Of a stretch of DNA of 51,084 nucleotides, positions 42,548 through 50,735 are shown piece by piece. The stretch spans positions 1-51,084 of the forward strand of contig NZ_FOTC01000011.1 in the NCBI RefSeq assembly GCF_900114455.1. The letters run 5' to 3'. Below the pieces are notes generated by a model, which ran no database searches, had not been told where the DNA came from, and saw only the letters and a program-made list of their open reading frames with translations. The position numbers and the translations under genes are program-made. The stretch is from Halogranum rubrum. Lineage in GTDB: Archaea; Halobacteriota; Halobacteria; Halobacteriales; Haloferacaceae. How positions within the stretch are numbered: the first letter of the stretch is position 1; each line of letters begins with the position of its first letter.

Positions 42548-44245
42548 CTACTCGTGTAACCCCCCGACCTGCGCGTAGAACGACGACTGGAGCGTCTCGG
42601 CCATATCCTGCTCGCGGTCGATACGGACGTCGACGACGGTGGGGACGTCGCTGGCCTTCCCCTCGCGCAGGGCGTCCGAGAGATCGTCCGCCGTCGTCAC
42701 TCGGTGGCCGACTGCGCCGAAGCCTTCCGCGACTTTCACGAAGTCCGTATCGTGGAACTCGACGCCCGAGATGTCGTCCTCGCCGTGCTGCATCTGTCGG
42801 ACCATCCCGAGACTCGTGTCGTTGAGGACGACGAACGTCGGGGCGACGCCGTACTCGACGGCCGTCTCGACGCTCGTCATCGTCATCGTGAACCCGCCGT
42901 CGCCAGCGACGGCGACGACGTCTTTGTCCGTCGCGAGCGCCGCCGAGACGGCGGCGGGGTTGGCCCACCCCATCCCGCCGACGCCGCCGCTGCCGAAGTA
43001 CGTTCTGACCGCCGGCGTCTGGAGGTAGTTCAGGAGCCAAAAGCGGTTGTTCCCCGAGTCGGCCGTGACGATGGTGTCGGCGTCGACGACGGCCTCTATC
43101 TCCTTGACCGCGCGCTGTGGAAGGATGGGCGAGTCGTCGGAGTCGCACTCCGGCGCGGTGAACGACTCGCGGGCGTCTCGCGCTCTGTCGAGCGCCCAGT
43201 CGCTCTCGCCGCCGCCAGCCTCGGCGAGTTCGCGTAGCGACTCCTTCGCGTCGCCGACGAGGCCCACGTCGGCCGGGTAGACCCACCCCGCGTTTCGGGT
43301 GTCGATGTCGGCGTGGACGATGGTCTGCTCGTCGGGGCGGATGAACGAGGGTGCCTGCCAGTTAGTGTCCATCGGGTTCATTCGACAACCGACGACGAGC
43401 AGGACGTCTGCCTCGCTGACGACCTGATTCGCGCCCTCGTGGCCGAACGACCCGATGACGCCCGCCGCTCGCTCGTCGGTCTCGGGGAACGTCGACTTGC
43501 CGAGGTAGGAGGTGGTGACGACGGCGTCGTAGGCTTCGGCGACGGCCGCGAGTTCGTCGTAAGCCTTCGCGGCGTGGACGCCGTTACCGGCGACGACGAC
43601 CGGTCGTTCGGCGTCGGCGAGGGCGTCGACGGCGGCGGCCACGTCCTCGGCCGTCGGCCGCGACAGCCACGTCCGCGTCTGCTGAACCGGGTCCCAGACG
43701 GGCGGAATCGGGTCGTCCGGAACCTCGCCCGTCACGCCGTCGCCGTCGAGGACGACGGCGGTGGGACCGGGCCGTCCGGAGACGGCGTGTTTGAACGCCA
43801 GTTGGACGCTCCGCAGGGTCTCCGTTGGAGTGCGAGGGAACCAGTGTTCCTTCGTCACGCCGTCGAGAATTTTGGGTAAGTCGAGTCCGCCATAATCGCC
43901 GCGCGACTGCTGATACGGCGCGAGCGTCGAGTAGTTGCCGCGCTCACTCGCCTCCGTGAGGACGACCATCGGCGACGACGAGAGTCGGGCCTCCATCTGC
44001 CCGATAAGTCCCAGACTGCCGACCCACGGTCCCTGCCCGGAGAGGACACCGGGTTGGCCGGTGAGTCGGCCGTGCATCTCGGCCATCACGCTCGCCTCAC
44101 GTTCGTCGCGCGGGCGGACGAGTCGAATCTCCGACTCGGGGAGGTGGTCGAACAGTTCGATGACGCGCCCGCCGGGGTAGCCGAAGATACGCTCGACGCC
44201 GAGCGCTTCGAGCGTCTCGACGATGGCTTCGGCGGTTCCCGTCAT
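42548..44245 (-). CDS. Thiamine-diphosphate-dependent enzyme, acetolactate synthase-like
   Basis: Three-domain ThDP enzyme of 565 residues: N-terminal PYR domain (1-170), central FAD/transhydrogenase-like domain (190-340) and C-terminal PP domain with the thiamine motif AVAGDGGFTMTMTSVETAVE and VLNDTSLG. The PYR domain Glu is probably in RPRDEREASVMAEMHGR. The fold covers acetolactate synthase, glyoxylate carboligase, benzoylformate decarboxylase and sulfopyruvate-type enzymes. Lacking a regulatory-subunit gene nearby, it is unlikely to be the main biosynthetic IlvB. Its start overlaps the stop of a 34-codon ORF. Confidence 0.82.
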   Translation of the reverse strand: MTGTAEAIVETLEALGVERIFGYPGGRVIELFDHLPESEIRLVRPRDEREASVMAEMHGRLTGQPGVLSGQGPWVGSLGLIGQMEARLSSSPMVVLTEASERGNYSTLAPYQQSRGDYGGLDLPKILDGVTKEHWFPRTPTETLRSVQLAFKHAVSGRPGPTAVVLDGDGVTGEVPDDPIPPVWDPVQQTRTWLSRPTAEDVAAAVDALADAERPVVVAGNGVHAAKAYDELAAVAEAYDAVVTTSYLGKSTFPETDERAAGVIGSFGHEGANQVVSEADVLLVVGCRMNPMDTNWQAPSFIRPDEQTIVHADIDTRNAGWVYPADVGLVGDAKESLRELAEAGGGESDWALDRARDARESFTAPECDSDDSPILPQRAVKEIEAVVDADTIVTADSGNNRFWLLNYLQTPAVRTYFGSGGVGGMGWANPAAVSAALATDKDVVAVAGDGGFTMTMTSVETAVEYGVAPTFVVLNDTSLGMVRQMQHGEDDISGVEFHDTDFVKVAEGFGAVGHRVTTADDLSDALREGKASDVPTVVDVRIDREQDMAETLQSSFYAQVGGLHE

Positions 44246-44346
44246 GGTCGCTCCCCGTAGGTGTAACCGGTCTGGTCAACGAGCGTCTCGCAGTCGCCGT
44301 GGCTGGCGTCGTCGGGAGCGACGACGCAGTCGGCCGTCTTCGTCAT
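44242..44346 (-). CDS. 34-residue ORF coupled to the ThDP enzyme
   Basis: ATG at 44344-44346 encodes MTKTADCVVAPDDASHGDCE and TLVDQTGYTYGERP and ends in TGA overlapping the ThDP enzyme ATG (ATGA). Two cysteines are 11 residues apart (C7, C19). The overlap and the gene's position at the head of the unit argue that it is translated. It could be a leader peptide or a tiny subunit. No family is recognised. Confidence 0.55.
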   Translation of the reverse strand: MTKTADCVVAPDDASHGDCETLVDQTGYTYGERP

Positions 44347-44438
44347 GCTACCGAACATCACCGCGTTCGACTACTTTGCTCTATGGGTGAACGACGTCGT
44401 GAGCGAGTCGATTCACGACGCTTCGTCGTCCGGCTACG

Positions 44439-44463
44439 TTCGTATAACTCGAACAAGAGTTAT
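44439..44463. promoter_or_regulatory. Overlapping inverted repeats in the ThDP/IclR divergent region
   Basis: GTTCG-N7-CGAAC (44439-44455) and ATAACTC-GAACAA-GAGTTAT (44444-44463) overlap, 32-56 bases before the IclR ATG and 93-117 bases before the divergent 34-codon ORF. This is where an IclR-type regulator would control both directions. Confidence 0.45.
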
Positions 44464-44494
44464 GTAAGACCGGGACGGTTGATGATGTATAATC

Positions 44495-45265
44495 ATGAAT
44501 GAGACACAAAATCGGCCGGTGAAGACGGCCGAGACGTCGTTCGCACTGCTCGAACAACTCGCGCAGGCCGATGGCGACGCACTCGGCGTGACCGAGTTGG
44601 CACAGCGACTCGACTTGGCGAAGAGCACGGTCCACCGTCACGTCGGGACGCTCGAATCGCTCGGTGTCGTCGTCCGCGACGACGACGAGTACCGAATCGG
44701 GCTCCGACTACTCGACTACGGTCTCCGCGCTCGCGACCAGCACGCACTGTCTACTGTCGCTCGCCCGAAAGTCGAGGAACTGGCCGAAGAGACGGGCGAG
44801 AAAGTGTGGTGCATCACCGAACAACAGGGCCGGAGCGTCCACCTGTACGGCGCGTCCGGGAAGAACTCCGTGCAGACGAGCGCGCGAGCGGGTGCCTGGG
44901 GGTATCTCCATCAGCACGCCGCCGGAAAGGCCATCCTCGCGCATCTCCCAGCAGAGCGCGTCCAGCACATCGTCGACGGTCACGGTCTCCCAGCGAAGAC
45001 ACCGCACACAATCACCGACGAGAACGAGCTGTTCGAACAGCTCGAACAGATTGCCGACCGAGGGTACGCGTTCAACCGCGAGGAGTCGATTGCGGGTCTG
45101 CACGCTGTCGGCGCACCCATCACCGACGACGACGGTGTCGCCACCGGCGCAATCAGCATCTCGGGGCCCGCAAATCGCCTGAAGGGAGAGTGGTTGACCG
45201 AGACGCTTCCGGACCTGTTGCTCGGTGCGACGAACGAAATCGAACTCAACCTGAGTTTCTCGTGA
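44495..45265 (+). CDS. IclR family transcriptional regulator
   Basis: 256-residue regulator. The N-terminal winged HTH (GVTELAQRLDLAKSTVHRHV, about 30-50) is followed by the IclR effector domain, with HQHAAGKAILAHLPAERVQH, RGYAFNREESIAGLHAVGAP and SISGPANRLKGEWL. IclR proteins sense small organic acids. The divergent position relative to the ThDP enzyme suggests that it controls that gene and itself. Its ligand is unknown. Confidence 0.87.
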   Translation: MNETQNRPVKTAETSFALLEQLAQADGDALGVTELAQRLDLAKSTVHRHVGTLESLGVVVRDDDEYRIGLRLLDYGLRARDQHALSTVARPKVEELAEETGEKVWCITEQQGRSVHLYGASGKNSVQTSARAGAWGYLHQHAAGKAILAHLPAERVQHIVDGHGLPAKTPHTITDENELFEQLEQIADRGYAFNREESIAGLHAVGAPITDDDGVATGAISISGPANRLKGEWLTETLPDLLLGATNEIELNLSFS

Positions 45266-45414
45266 GCGGGTCGGACCATCGACACGTTCGAAGAGGTCGA
45301 ACAGAGCTAAAAGTGTTACACGACTACAGACGTAATAGTGAGAGAGTCGGTCGGGAAGTAGAGAGGGTACCGAAATCGGGGACGACCGACCCGTGAGCCA
45401 GCGAAAACGAGCGC

Positions 45415-47358
45415 TTAGATGCTCGTGACTCGGGCGTGGCGCTCGTCGACGGCGGCGGCGTCCTCCGGCAGGAGTGCGACGACGAGGTAGTCGGCGTAGT
45501 CGGTCATGTAGTCGATGAGCGAGGCGATGCGTTCGGAGTCGATAGCCTCCAAGGAGTCGAGGAGGATGAACGGGAGCGTCTCGTAGACGTCGTGGGCGAG
45601 ATAGCCCGCGAGCGCGAAGACGAGTCCGGTGACCTCGCGTTCACTCTCCGAGAGGTGGTCGACGGTGTCCTCGTAGGTCTTTCCGTCTTCGGTGCTGCGG
45701 ATGATGTGCAGCTCGAAGTGGCTCTTGGTGACCTTCCGACGACCCTCGCGGACCTGCCGCTCGGTTCGCTCGATCCAGATGCGGTCGATGTTGTCGTAGG
45801 CGAGTTCGGCGAGGACGGCGTCCATGTGCTCGTTGAACTCGTCGACCGTCTGCTGTTCGATGCGCTCGATGCGGGTTCGAAGCTCTTCGAGTTCGTCCTG
45901 AATCTCTTCGCGGCGTGCTTCCAGTTCCTCGCGCTCTCCCAGTCTGTCTTCGACGGAGCGAATCTCGTCGTCGACGGACGACTGCTCTTTCTGGAGTCGC
46001 TGCAACTCGAATTCGAGTTGGTTCGCCTCTTTGTGTCGGTCGAGTACCTCGCTGTACTCTTCGGTTTCGAGGTCGTCGACTTCCGATTCGAGGTCGGCGA
46101 GTTCGTCGACGAGTTCGTCCTCGCGTGCTTCCAGGTCCTCGATAGTCCCCTCGCGACGGCGAATCTCGTCTTCGACGTCGTCGAGGCGGCGGTCGAGACG
46201 CTGTTTCTTCTGTTGTGTTCCTTCGATGGAACGCTTCTCGGCCTGTAGGTCGTCTATCTCGGAGGTGAGTTCGTTCCGCGTCGAGAGTTTCGACGAGCGC
46301 AGGTCGCGAAGACGGTCGAGCGTCCCCTGAATCTGGTCGGTCTCTACTTCCGTCCCACAGGTCCAACAGACCGTGGTGTCGTCGCCCACCAACTGGTCCG
46401 TGACCGACCCGTTGGACTCCGGTTTGAGCGCGTTCGTCAACTCGCTTCGGCCGCCGTCGAGCATCTCCTCGTTGAACTGGATGATAGACTGGAGTTCGCT
46501 GACGACGGCGTCGATAGACTCGGCACGTCCGCGGAGACGCTGAATCTGCTTGTCGAGGTCGCCAATCTCGTCGTCGGGTGCGGTCGGCAGGTCCGACCGT
46601 TCGTCTTCCAACTCGTCGAGGTCGTTACGGAGCGCGTCGAGGCTGTCGCGTTCGGTCTCCATGTCGAAACGGACGTCTTCGAGCGCCGACTCCGTCTCGC
46701 GGAGTTCCTGCAGTTTCGCGTCCAGTTCCGACTGCTCCTCTCGGGACTCCTCGACGTCGGCGTCGAGTTCCTCTAGCGCGTCGCGCTTCTCCGAGAGTTC
46801 CTCCCGCTGTTCGTCGATTTGGGACTGGAGTTTCGTCCGGCGCTCTTCGAGTTCCGGGAGTCGGCGCTTCAGGCCGTCGAGGTCGTCCAGTTCGGCGTCG
46901 ATGTCACGCTTCGTCGACTGAAGGTCGCGAATCTGGTCTTGAATCGCGTCCGTGTCGACCGGCCGCATGATGAGTTCGTGGAGGTCGTCGCCGCGGGCGA
47001 CGGCCTGCCGCGCCTCGTTCATCTCCAACAAGAACGCAAAGAGGTCACCGAGTTCGGGGTCGTCGAGATACGGTGTGCCGTCGGCGACGATGGTGCCGTT
47101 CCGTCGGCGGAGGGTGCGCGTGTACGTCTCGTCGCCGAGTTGTAACTCGACGTGTGCCTCGTCGGCGTCGCGTTTGATAGAGACGTTCTCGCTCCCGAGT
47201 GCGGCCATGATTCCCTGGAGGAGAGACGTCCGGTTCGTCGCGTTTCGACCCGTCAGTGCCGTGACGCCGCGTTCGAGTGTGACGTTCGTCTCGTCGATGC
47301 CGCCGATGTTCGTGACGCGAAGTTCAGCACGTTCGACTGAAGACTGCCGAGATTCCAT
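45415..47358 (-). CDS. sph3: Sph3-like SMC/Rad50-related protein with a zinc-hook-type CxxC
   Basis: 647-residue coiled-coil ATPase-like protein. The N-terminal nucleotide-binding segment is LERGVTALTGRNATNRTSLL, where GRNATNRT at 37-44 takes the Walker A place but lacks the canonical GK pair. Long coiled coils run at about 140-300 and 350-510, with CWTC (C331, C334) between them resembling a Rad50 zinc hook. The C-terminal half ends with TGLVFALAGYLAHDVYETLP and FILLDSLEAIDSERIAS, a Walker B-like region. This matches the haloarchaeal SMC-related protein encoded with rdfA, linked in Haloferax volcanii to cell shape. rdfA lies next upstream on the same strand (149-base gap). Confidence 0.85.
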   Translation of the reverse strand: MESRQSSVERAELRVTNIGGIDETNVTLERGVTALTGRNATNRTSLLQGIMAALGSENVSIKRDADEAHVELQLGDETYTRTLRRRNGTIVADGTPYLDDPELGDLFAFLLEMNEARQAVARGDDLHELIMRPVDTDAIQDQIRDLQSTKRDIDAELDDLDGLKRRLPELEERRTKLQSQIDEQREELSEKRDALEELDADVEESREEQSELDAKLQELRETESALEDVRFDMETERDSLDALRNDLDELEDERSDLPTAPDDEIGDLDKQIQRLRGRAESIDAVVSELQSIIQFNEEMLDGGRSELTNALKPESNGSVTDQLVGDDTTVCWTCGTEVETDQIQGTLDRLRDLRSSKLSTRNELTSEIDDLQAEKRSIEGTQQKKQRLDRRLDDVEDEIRRREGTIEDLEAREDELVDELADLESEVDDLETEEYSEVLDRHKEANQLEFELQRLQKEQSSVDDEIRSVEDRLGEREELEARREEIQDELEELRTRIERIEQQTVDEFNEHMDAVLAELAYDNIDRIWIERTERQVREGRRKVTKSHFELHIIRSTEDGKTYEDTVDHLSESEREVTGLVFALAGYLAHDVYETLPFILLDSLEAIDSERIASLIDYMTDYADYLVVALLPEDAAAVDERHARVTSI

Positions 47359-47507
47359 TACTATTCAGCGTATGGTGCGCCGGGTATTTACCTTTCAGGG
47401 TATCGTGAGAGGAGGTGGTCGAGCGGACCTCGTCGACTGCGAGCGACTCTAGGTCGGTGTGAGCGACTGTGGGTACTGGCGTCCGTCCGTGGTTCCCCGA
47501 GAGATGC

Positions 47508-48101
47508 TCACTCTTCGCTACCGTCTGATTCGGCGCGTTCCTCGAACAGTTCGTTCACGTCGTACGTCTCGCCGCTCGCCGTCTCGATGACGCGAACGTC
47601 GACCATCACGTCGAAGTCGTCGATGTCGAGGCGCCCGGTATCACGGAGGTTCTCGATGATGTTCGTCGCGACGGCGCGTGTCCGCCCCTTCAACTGCTGG
47701 ATGGTCCGCTGGTTCTTCTCCAGTTTCTCTCGGTCGTCTTCGGGTTCAGTCTCCTTCGAGACACCGCGGTGTTTGGTCAGATAGGTGTGGATGGCCTGAT
47801 GCGAGACGAAGTCGCCGAGGACGGTTTCGACCTGCACGTCGTCGCGTTCGAGCGAGCGTCGTGCCTCGGTTCGAATCCCGCTGCTCACGTCGTCGCCGGT
47901 CAGCAGTCGATACGTGTTCTCCACCTCGCCGTTAATCGGGTTCAAGTCAGCCTGCTCCATCGCACTCGCGAGGACGCGACGGTTGAACTCGTCTGCCAGC
48001 GACCGAAGGCTCTCGCCGTCGTCGACCCATCGTTCGATGAGTTCGTCGCCGAGTCCGTCCAACGAGTACGCTTCGATGACACGGCTCACCTTGCTGTTCA
48101 T
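47508..48101 (-). CDS. rdfA: Rod-determining factor RdfA
   Basis: 197-residue protein matching the haloarchaeal RdfA type, needed for rod-shaped cells in Haloferax volcanii. The N-terminal MNSKVSRVIEAYSLDGLGDE, LIERWVDDGESLRSLADEFN and RRVLASAMEQADLNPINGEV form a helix-turn-helix-like region. The middle has SHQAIHTYLTKHRGVSKETE, and the C-terminus is acidic. A TATA-like CGAATAGTG (minus strand, about 48125-48133) lies 24-32 bases upstream. It is probably cotranscribed with sph3. Function beyond cell shape is not known. Confidence 0.82.
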   Translation of the reverse strand: MNSKVSRVIEAYSLDGLGDELIERWVDDGESLRSLADEFNRRVLASAMEQADLNPINGEVENTYRLLTGDDVSSGIRTEARRSLERDDVQVETVLGDFVSHQAIHTYLTKHRGVSKETEPEDDREKLEKNQRTIQQLKGRTRAVATNIIENLRDTGRLDIDDFDVMVDVRVIETASGETYDVNELFEERAESDGSEE

Positions 48102-48734
48102 CGAACCGACTCTCCGTCGTTCCGAGGCACTATTCGTTCGTCGGCATGGTCAGTCATTGTTCATCGTTACTCGGACACCTACTAAAAACTCTCGCCCGCC
48201 GTGTCTAGAGCGTAGATCACCGCCCCAGGCGACTGTATCTGGCGTGTTACAGCCGTAGACGTGTAATTCATAGAACGAGATGATGCACGCACGGCACCGT
48301 GCAGACTCGTTACCCGCTCTCTAAGATGTGTGTGAGGACGCGGTTGTGGCGGCGGTTCGGACACTCGACTGGACGCGTCTCAGATACGAACTGCAGGGAA
48401 ACCTGGAGGGAGGAACGAACACCTCGACGCCGAGAGGTGGTACGTAAGAGGGTTAGCTTCAGAGAGCGATCGACGTGTCGAAAGAACACACTCCAAAGTC
48501 GCGACGACGCAGGTGGGGGCAAACCATGTGGACTGTGAACAGAGTCGACCGTCTTCGAGAATTTTAGACATTGTACAATGTGTAGAAACTCTACACAGGG
48601 AAAAAGTTGCGTAGAGAGGCCCCTATGCGACAGATATCGAGGAGTCACCTTATCGAAGAGAGAGAGTTACGACGTCAATACGAGATAGAGAACCGCGATA
48701 GACAGACTCGAAGACAGCAAACTGGTGACGGAAA
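48102..48734. other. 633-bp intergenic region with array C
   Basis: Between rdfA and the ribbon-helix-helix-like gene, both on the minus strand. It has the rdfA promoter at its left, array C at 48561-48596 and otherwise no supportable gene (the 112-codon frame at 48310-48648 looks random). Confidence 0.5.
48561..48596. repeat. 9-bp-unit array C
   Basis: Four 9-mers: ATTTTAGAC, ATTGTACAA, TGTGTAGAA and ACTCTACAC. They contain the palindrome ACATTGTACAATGT (48568-48581) and the inverted repeat TGTAGA-AAC-TCTACA (48581-48595), with the same arms as in array A. It lies 139 bases beyond the stop of the parA-partner gene. Confidence 0.7.
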
Positions 48735-49103
48735 TCAGTCGTCGCGTGCGTCGAGAATCAGCTTAGCGACCGCCTCGGGGTCGGTGGCGACGGCCCGGAC
48801 GAGTGCGTCGTGGAACTCCCGTCCGGTCAAATCACGGACGTCGTGTTCTCGGCGTAGAATCGACTCGACTTCGAACTCCACGTCTTCCAACAGGTCCAGC
48901 GTCTCTGGGCGGACGTAGATGCTCTTGGCTCGCGTCGCTTCGAAAGTGAACGCCGGGCCGCCGTCGGCTCCCGCGTCGGGGTCCGAGGTGCTGGCAGGTG
49001 CGTCCCGGTCCGACGTTGGCGGGTCGTTGTCATCCACTTGTTCCACCTCGTCTTCATCGTCCATCTGCTCGCCGAGTCCGGCGAAGCGGTTCTCGTCAGG
49101 CAT
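48735..49103 (-). CDS. ParA partner, ribbon-helix-helix-like (candidate centromere-binding protein)
   Basis: 122-residue protein whose ATG lies within the last codons of parA (eight-base overlap), so it is translationally coupled. The first 55 residues are an acidic disordered tail. The C-terminal part, RAKSIYVRPETLDLLEDVEF, EVESILRREHDVRDLTGREF and HDALVRAVATDPEAVAKLIL, has a beta strand followed by helices like a ribbon-helix-helix DNA-binding domain. Partition systems of type Ib pair ParA with such small proteins, which bind repeated centromere sites and repress their own operon. The 9-bp arrays beside it are candidate sites. The assignment is inferred from context. Confidence 0.62.
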   Translation of the reverse strand: MPDENRFAGLGEQMDDEDEVEQVDDNDPPTSDRDAPASTSDPDAGADGGPAFTFEATRAKSIYVRPETLDLLEDVEFEVESILRREHDVRDLTGREFHDALVRAVATDPEAVAKLILDARDD

Positions 49104-49914
49104 CGGCGACACCTCCGTCTTCGACGATACGAGCCAACTCGTCGAGTCTCCCGAGCATGTCGTTGTCGGAGTCGTACTCACGCAGGGTCTTTCCCTCCCT
49201 CCACGCACGACTGAAGGCGATCCGGTGTCGGATACCCGGCCCCGGCGAATGCTCGAACTCGTCGCTTCGAGCGAACGACGGGAGATACCGCGCGAACGGT
49301 GACTCTTCGAGGTCGGCGATGATACGCTTCTCCTCGTTGTTCCCGCTCAAGTCGTTCGGAACGATAGCGAGAAGGTCGACACCGACCTCCTCACGGATGG
49401 GTCGAATCTGCTGTTCCCACATCCGCTCGAACCCGCTGACACTCGGTTCGCTCATCAAGAGCGGGACGATGACGTGACGAGCGCCGACGAGGGCGGCATC
49501 AGAGAGTGGTCCGAGACTCGGCGGCGAGTCGACGACGATGTAGTCGTACGTGTCGTCGAGTAGTGGTTCGACGATGCGGCGACGAACCCAAAGCATGCCG
49601 AACGTCGAGTTGCGAACCTTGTCCTCGACTTCGTCGAGATTCACGTGTGCGGGAAGGACGTCGAACCCGTCGCGTTCGTGAATCACCTCGCTGACGTCGA
49701 CCGGGTCGCTGTCGGTCAACACGTCACCGATGTGTGGTGAGTCCTTCTTGTAGAGATCTTTGAGTCCAACTCCTTCTGTCGCGTTTCCCTGTTGGTCGAG
49801 GTCCGCGAGGAGAACGTCGTGTCCACGCGCACTCAGTGCGTCCGCGAGGTTGATGGCGAGTGTCGTCTTGCCGACGCCACCCTTCTGTAACGAGACACTG
49901 ACTGCCCGGCCCAT
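49096..49914 (-). CDS. parA: ParA family partition ATPase
   Basis: 272-residue Walker-type ATPase. The deviant Walker A is KGGVGKTT at 11-18, DLDQQGN at 38-44 is Walker A-prime, and VVDSPPS at 127-133 is Walker B. These are the hallmarks of ParA/Soj/MinD-like segregation ATPases that form dynamic filaments or gradients. ATG at 49912-49914 has a strong GGGGAGGAG ribosome-binding site on the minus strand, and array D lies just upstream. The next gene overlaps by eight bases. The lack of an N-terminal HTH fits small type Ib ParA, but the size is near that of Soj. Confidence 0.87.
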   Translation of the reverse strand: MGRAVSVSLQKGGVGKTTLAINLADALSARGHDVLLADLDQQGNATEGVGLKDLYKKDSPHIGDVLTDSDPVDVSEVIHERDGFDVLPAHVNLDEVEDKVRNSTFGMLWVRRRIVEPLLDDTYDYIVVDSPPSLGPLSDAALVGARHVIVPLLMSEPSVSGFERMWEQQIRPIREEVGVDLLAIVPNDLSGNNEEKRIIADLEESPFARYLPSFARSDEFEHSPGPGIRHRIAFSRAWREGKTLREYDSDNDMLGRLDELARIVEDGGVADA

Positions 49915-49919
49915 CAGAC

Positions 49920-49928
49920 TCTCTCCTC
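49920..49928 (-). promoter_or_regulatory. Strong ribosome-binding site of parA
   Basis: On the minus strand, GGAGGAGAG ends 5 bases before the parA ATG. Most genes in this window lack such a site, so parA is translated from a leadered transcript. Confidence 0.55.
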
Positions 49929-49932
49929 CCCA

Positions 49933-49959
49933 ATTCCACAAATTGTGGAATTTGTGAAC
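49933..49959. repeat. 9-bp-unit array D (perfect inverted repeat at parA)
   Basis: Units ATTCCACAA, ATTGTGGAA and TTTGTGAAC. The first two make the perfect inverted repeat AATTCCACA-AAT-TGTGGAATT (49932-49952). It begins 19 bases upstream of the parA start and so overlaps the leader or promoter, an ideal place for autoregulation. Confidence 0.72.
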
Positions 49960-50091
49960 AGTTCGTGCTGTGCAGACCGTGCCACCTGTGTCCGCTGGGT
50001 GAACCGCGTGGACTGTCTCATTCCTACCGGATGGCTCAGACCGATTCGACTTAACGCTATCTCCATCGTGAGAACTGTGCGACGTTTAGGA

Positions 50092-50118
50092 TTTTCAAAA
50101 ATTGTAAACATTGTAAAA
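50092..50118. repeat. 9-bp-unit array E
   Basis: Units TTTTCAAAA, ATTGTAAAC and ATTGTAAAA, about 180 bases upstream of parA and 80 bases before the Rieske gene. It lies in the divergent region between these two genes. Confidence 0.6.
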
Positions 50119-50198
50119 GGCGTCGCTCAGAGTCGACGAGAGACGAAAAGTGACCTACAGGTTTTTGTGACTCAGCCGTCTCTGTGCAGAGCGAAGCA

Positions 50199-50618
50199 AT
50201 GAACGAACCGACACGAGTGACGGAACTATCTGAACTTTCTGCAGGCGAATCAGTACTCATCACCGTCCGTGACGCCGACGGCTCAGAAGAAGAGGTCATC
50301 GTCGTCCGAACCGACGAATGCGTCGCCGGTTGGAAGAACTTCTGTCAACACGAGACGGATCAACGACTGGACCGAGGGTTCGGCGCAGCGATTCGCGACG
50401 GCGACATCGTCTGCCCGAAACACGGGTCGATGTTCGACGGGTGTACAGGATACTGCGACAATGGGGAGGCTTCGGAGTCGACGCTGGTGGCCGTCGACGT
50501 CGACGTTCGAGACGACGTGGTCTACCTCACCGACGACGAGTGTGAGTATCTACACGAGGGTGGCATCGACGACGATGACGACGACATGCCGAGTTCGTCG
50601 TCTCACCTCACTTTTTAA
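50199..50618 (+). CDS. Rieske [2Fe-2S] domain protein
   Basis: 139-residue single-domain Rieske ferredoxin. The cluster ligands are C49 and H51 (WKNFCQHETDQ) and C72 and H75 (IVCPKHGSMFD), spaced as in Rieske-type small ferredoxins. A further GCTGYCDNG segment follows. The acidic tail DDDDDDMPSSSSHLTF is unusual. It may act as an electron donor, or as the small subunit of a nitrite-reductase-like enzyme. ATG 50199 is used; GTG at 50184 is in frame. It converges on the rRNA operon end. Confidence 0.85.
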   Translation: MNEPTRVTELSELSAGESVLITVRDADGSEEEVIVVRTDECVAGWKNFCQHETDQRLDRGFGAAIRDGDIVCPKHGSMFDGCTGYCDNGEASESTLVAVDVDVRDDVVYLTDDECEYLHEGGIDDDDDDMPSSSSHLTF

Positions 50619-50648
50619 CAGGCCCTCGGCTTATCGTTGAACGGGAAA

Positions 50649-50681
50649 CGCCCACCTTCGCGCAGTGCGCGATGGTGGGCG
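50649..50681. terminator. Large hairpin at the end of the rRNA operon
   Basis: Nested arms CGCCCACC/GGTGGGCG (50649-50656, 50674-50681) and TCGCGC/GCGCGA (50658-50663, 50667-50672) with an AGT loop, one T:T mismatch between them. It lies 120 bases beyond the 5S rRNA on the minus strand, and 31 bases after the Rieske stop on the plus strand, so it may end both transcripts. Confidence 0.6.
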
Positions 50682-50735
50682 TGCGTGTTTGACGACGACT
50701 GTTCCTCGCTGTCTGTGACAGTGCTGCCGCTCTGC

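Noticed and set aside
40926-42578. Plus-strand 550-codon frame across the epimerase and small membrane genes
   Set aside because: Composition is non-biological and it is opposed to genes with recognisable domains and coupled starts.
48310-48648. Minus-strand 112-codon frame covering array C
   Set aside because: Codon use is unlike a haloarchaeal gene and the frame spans AT-rich repeat DNA.
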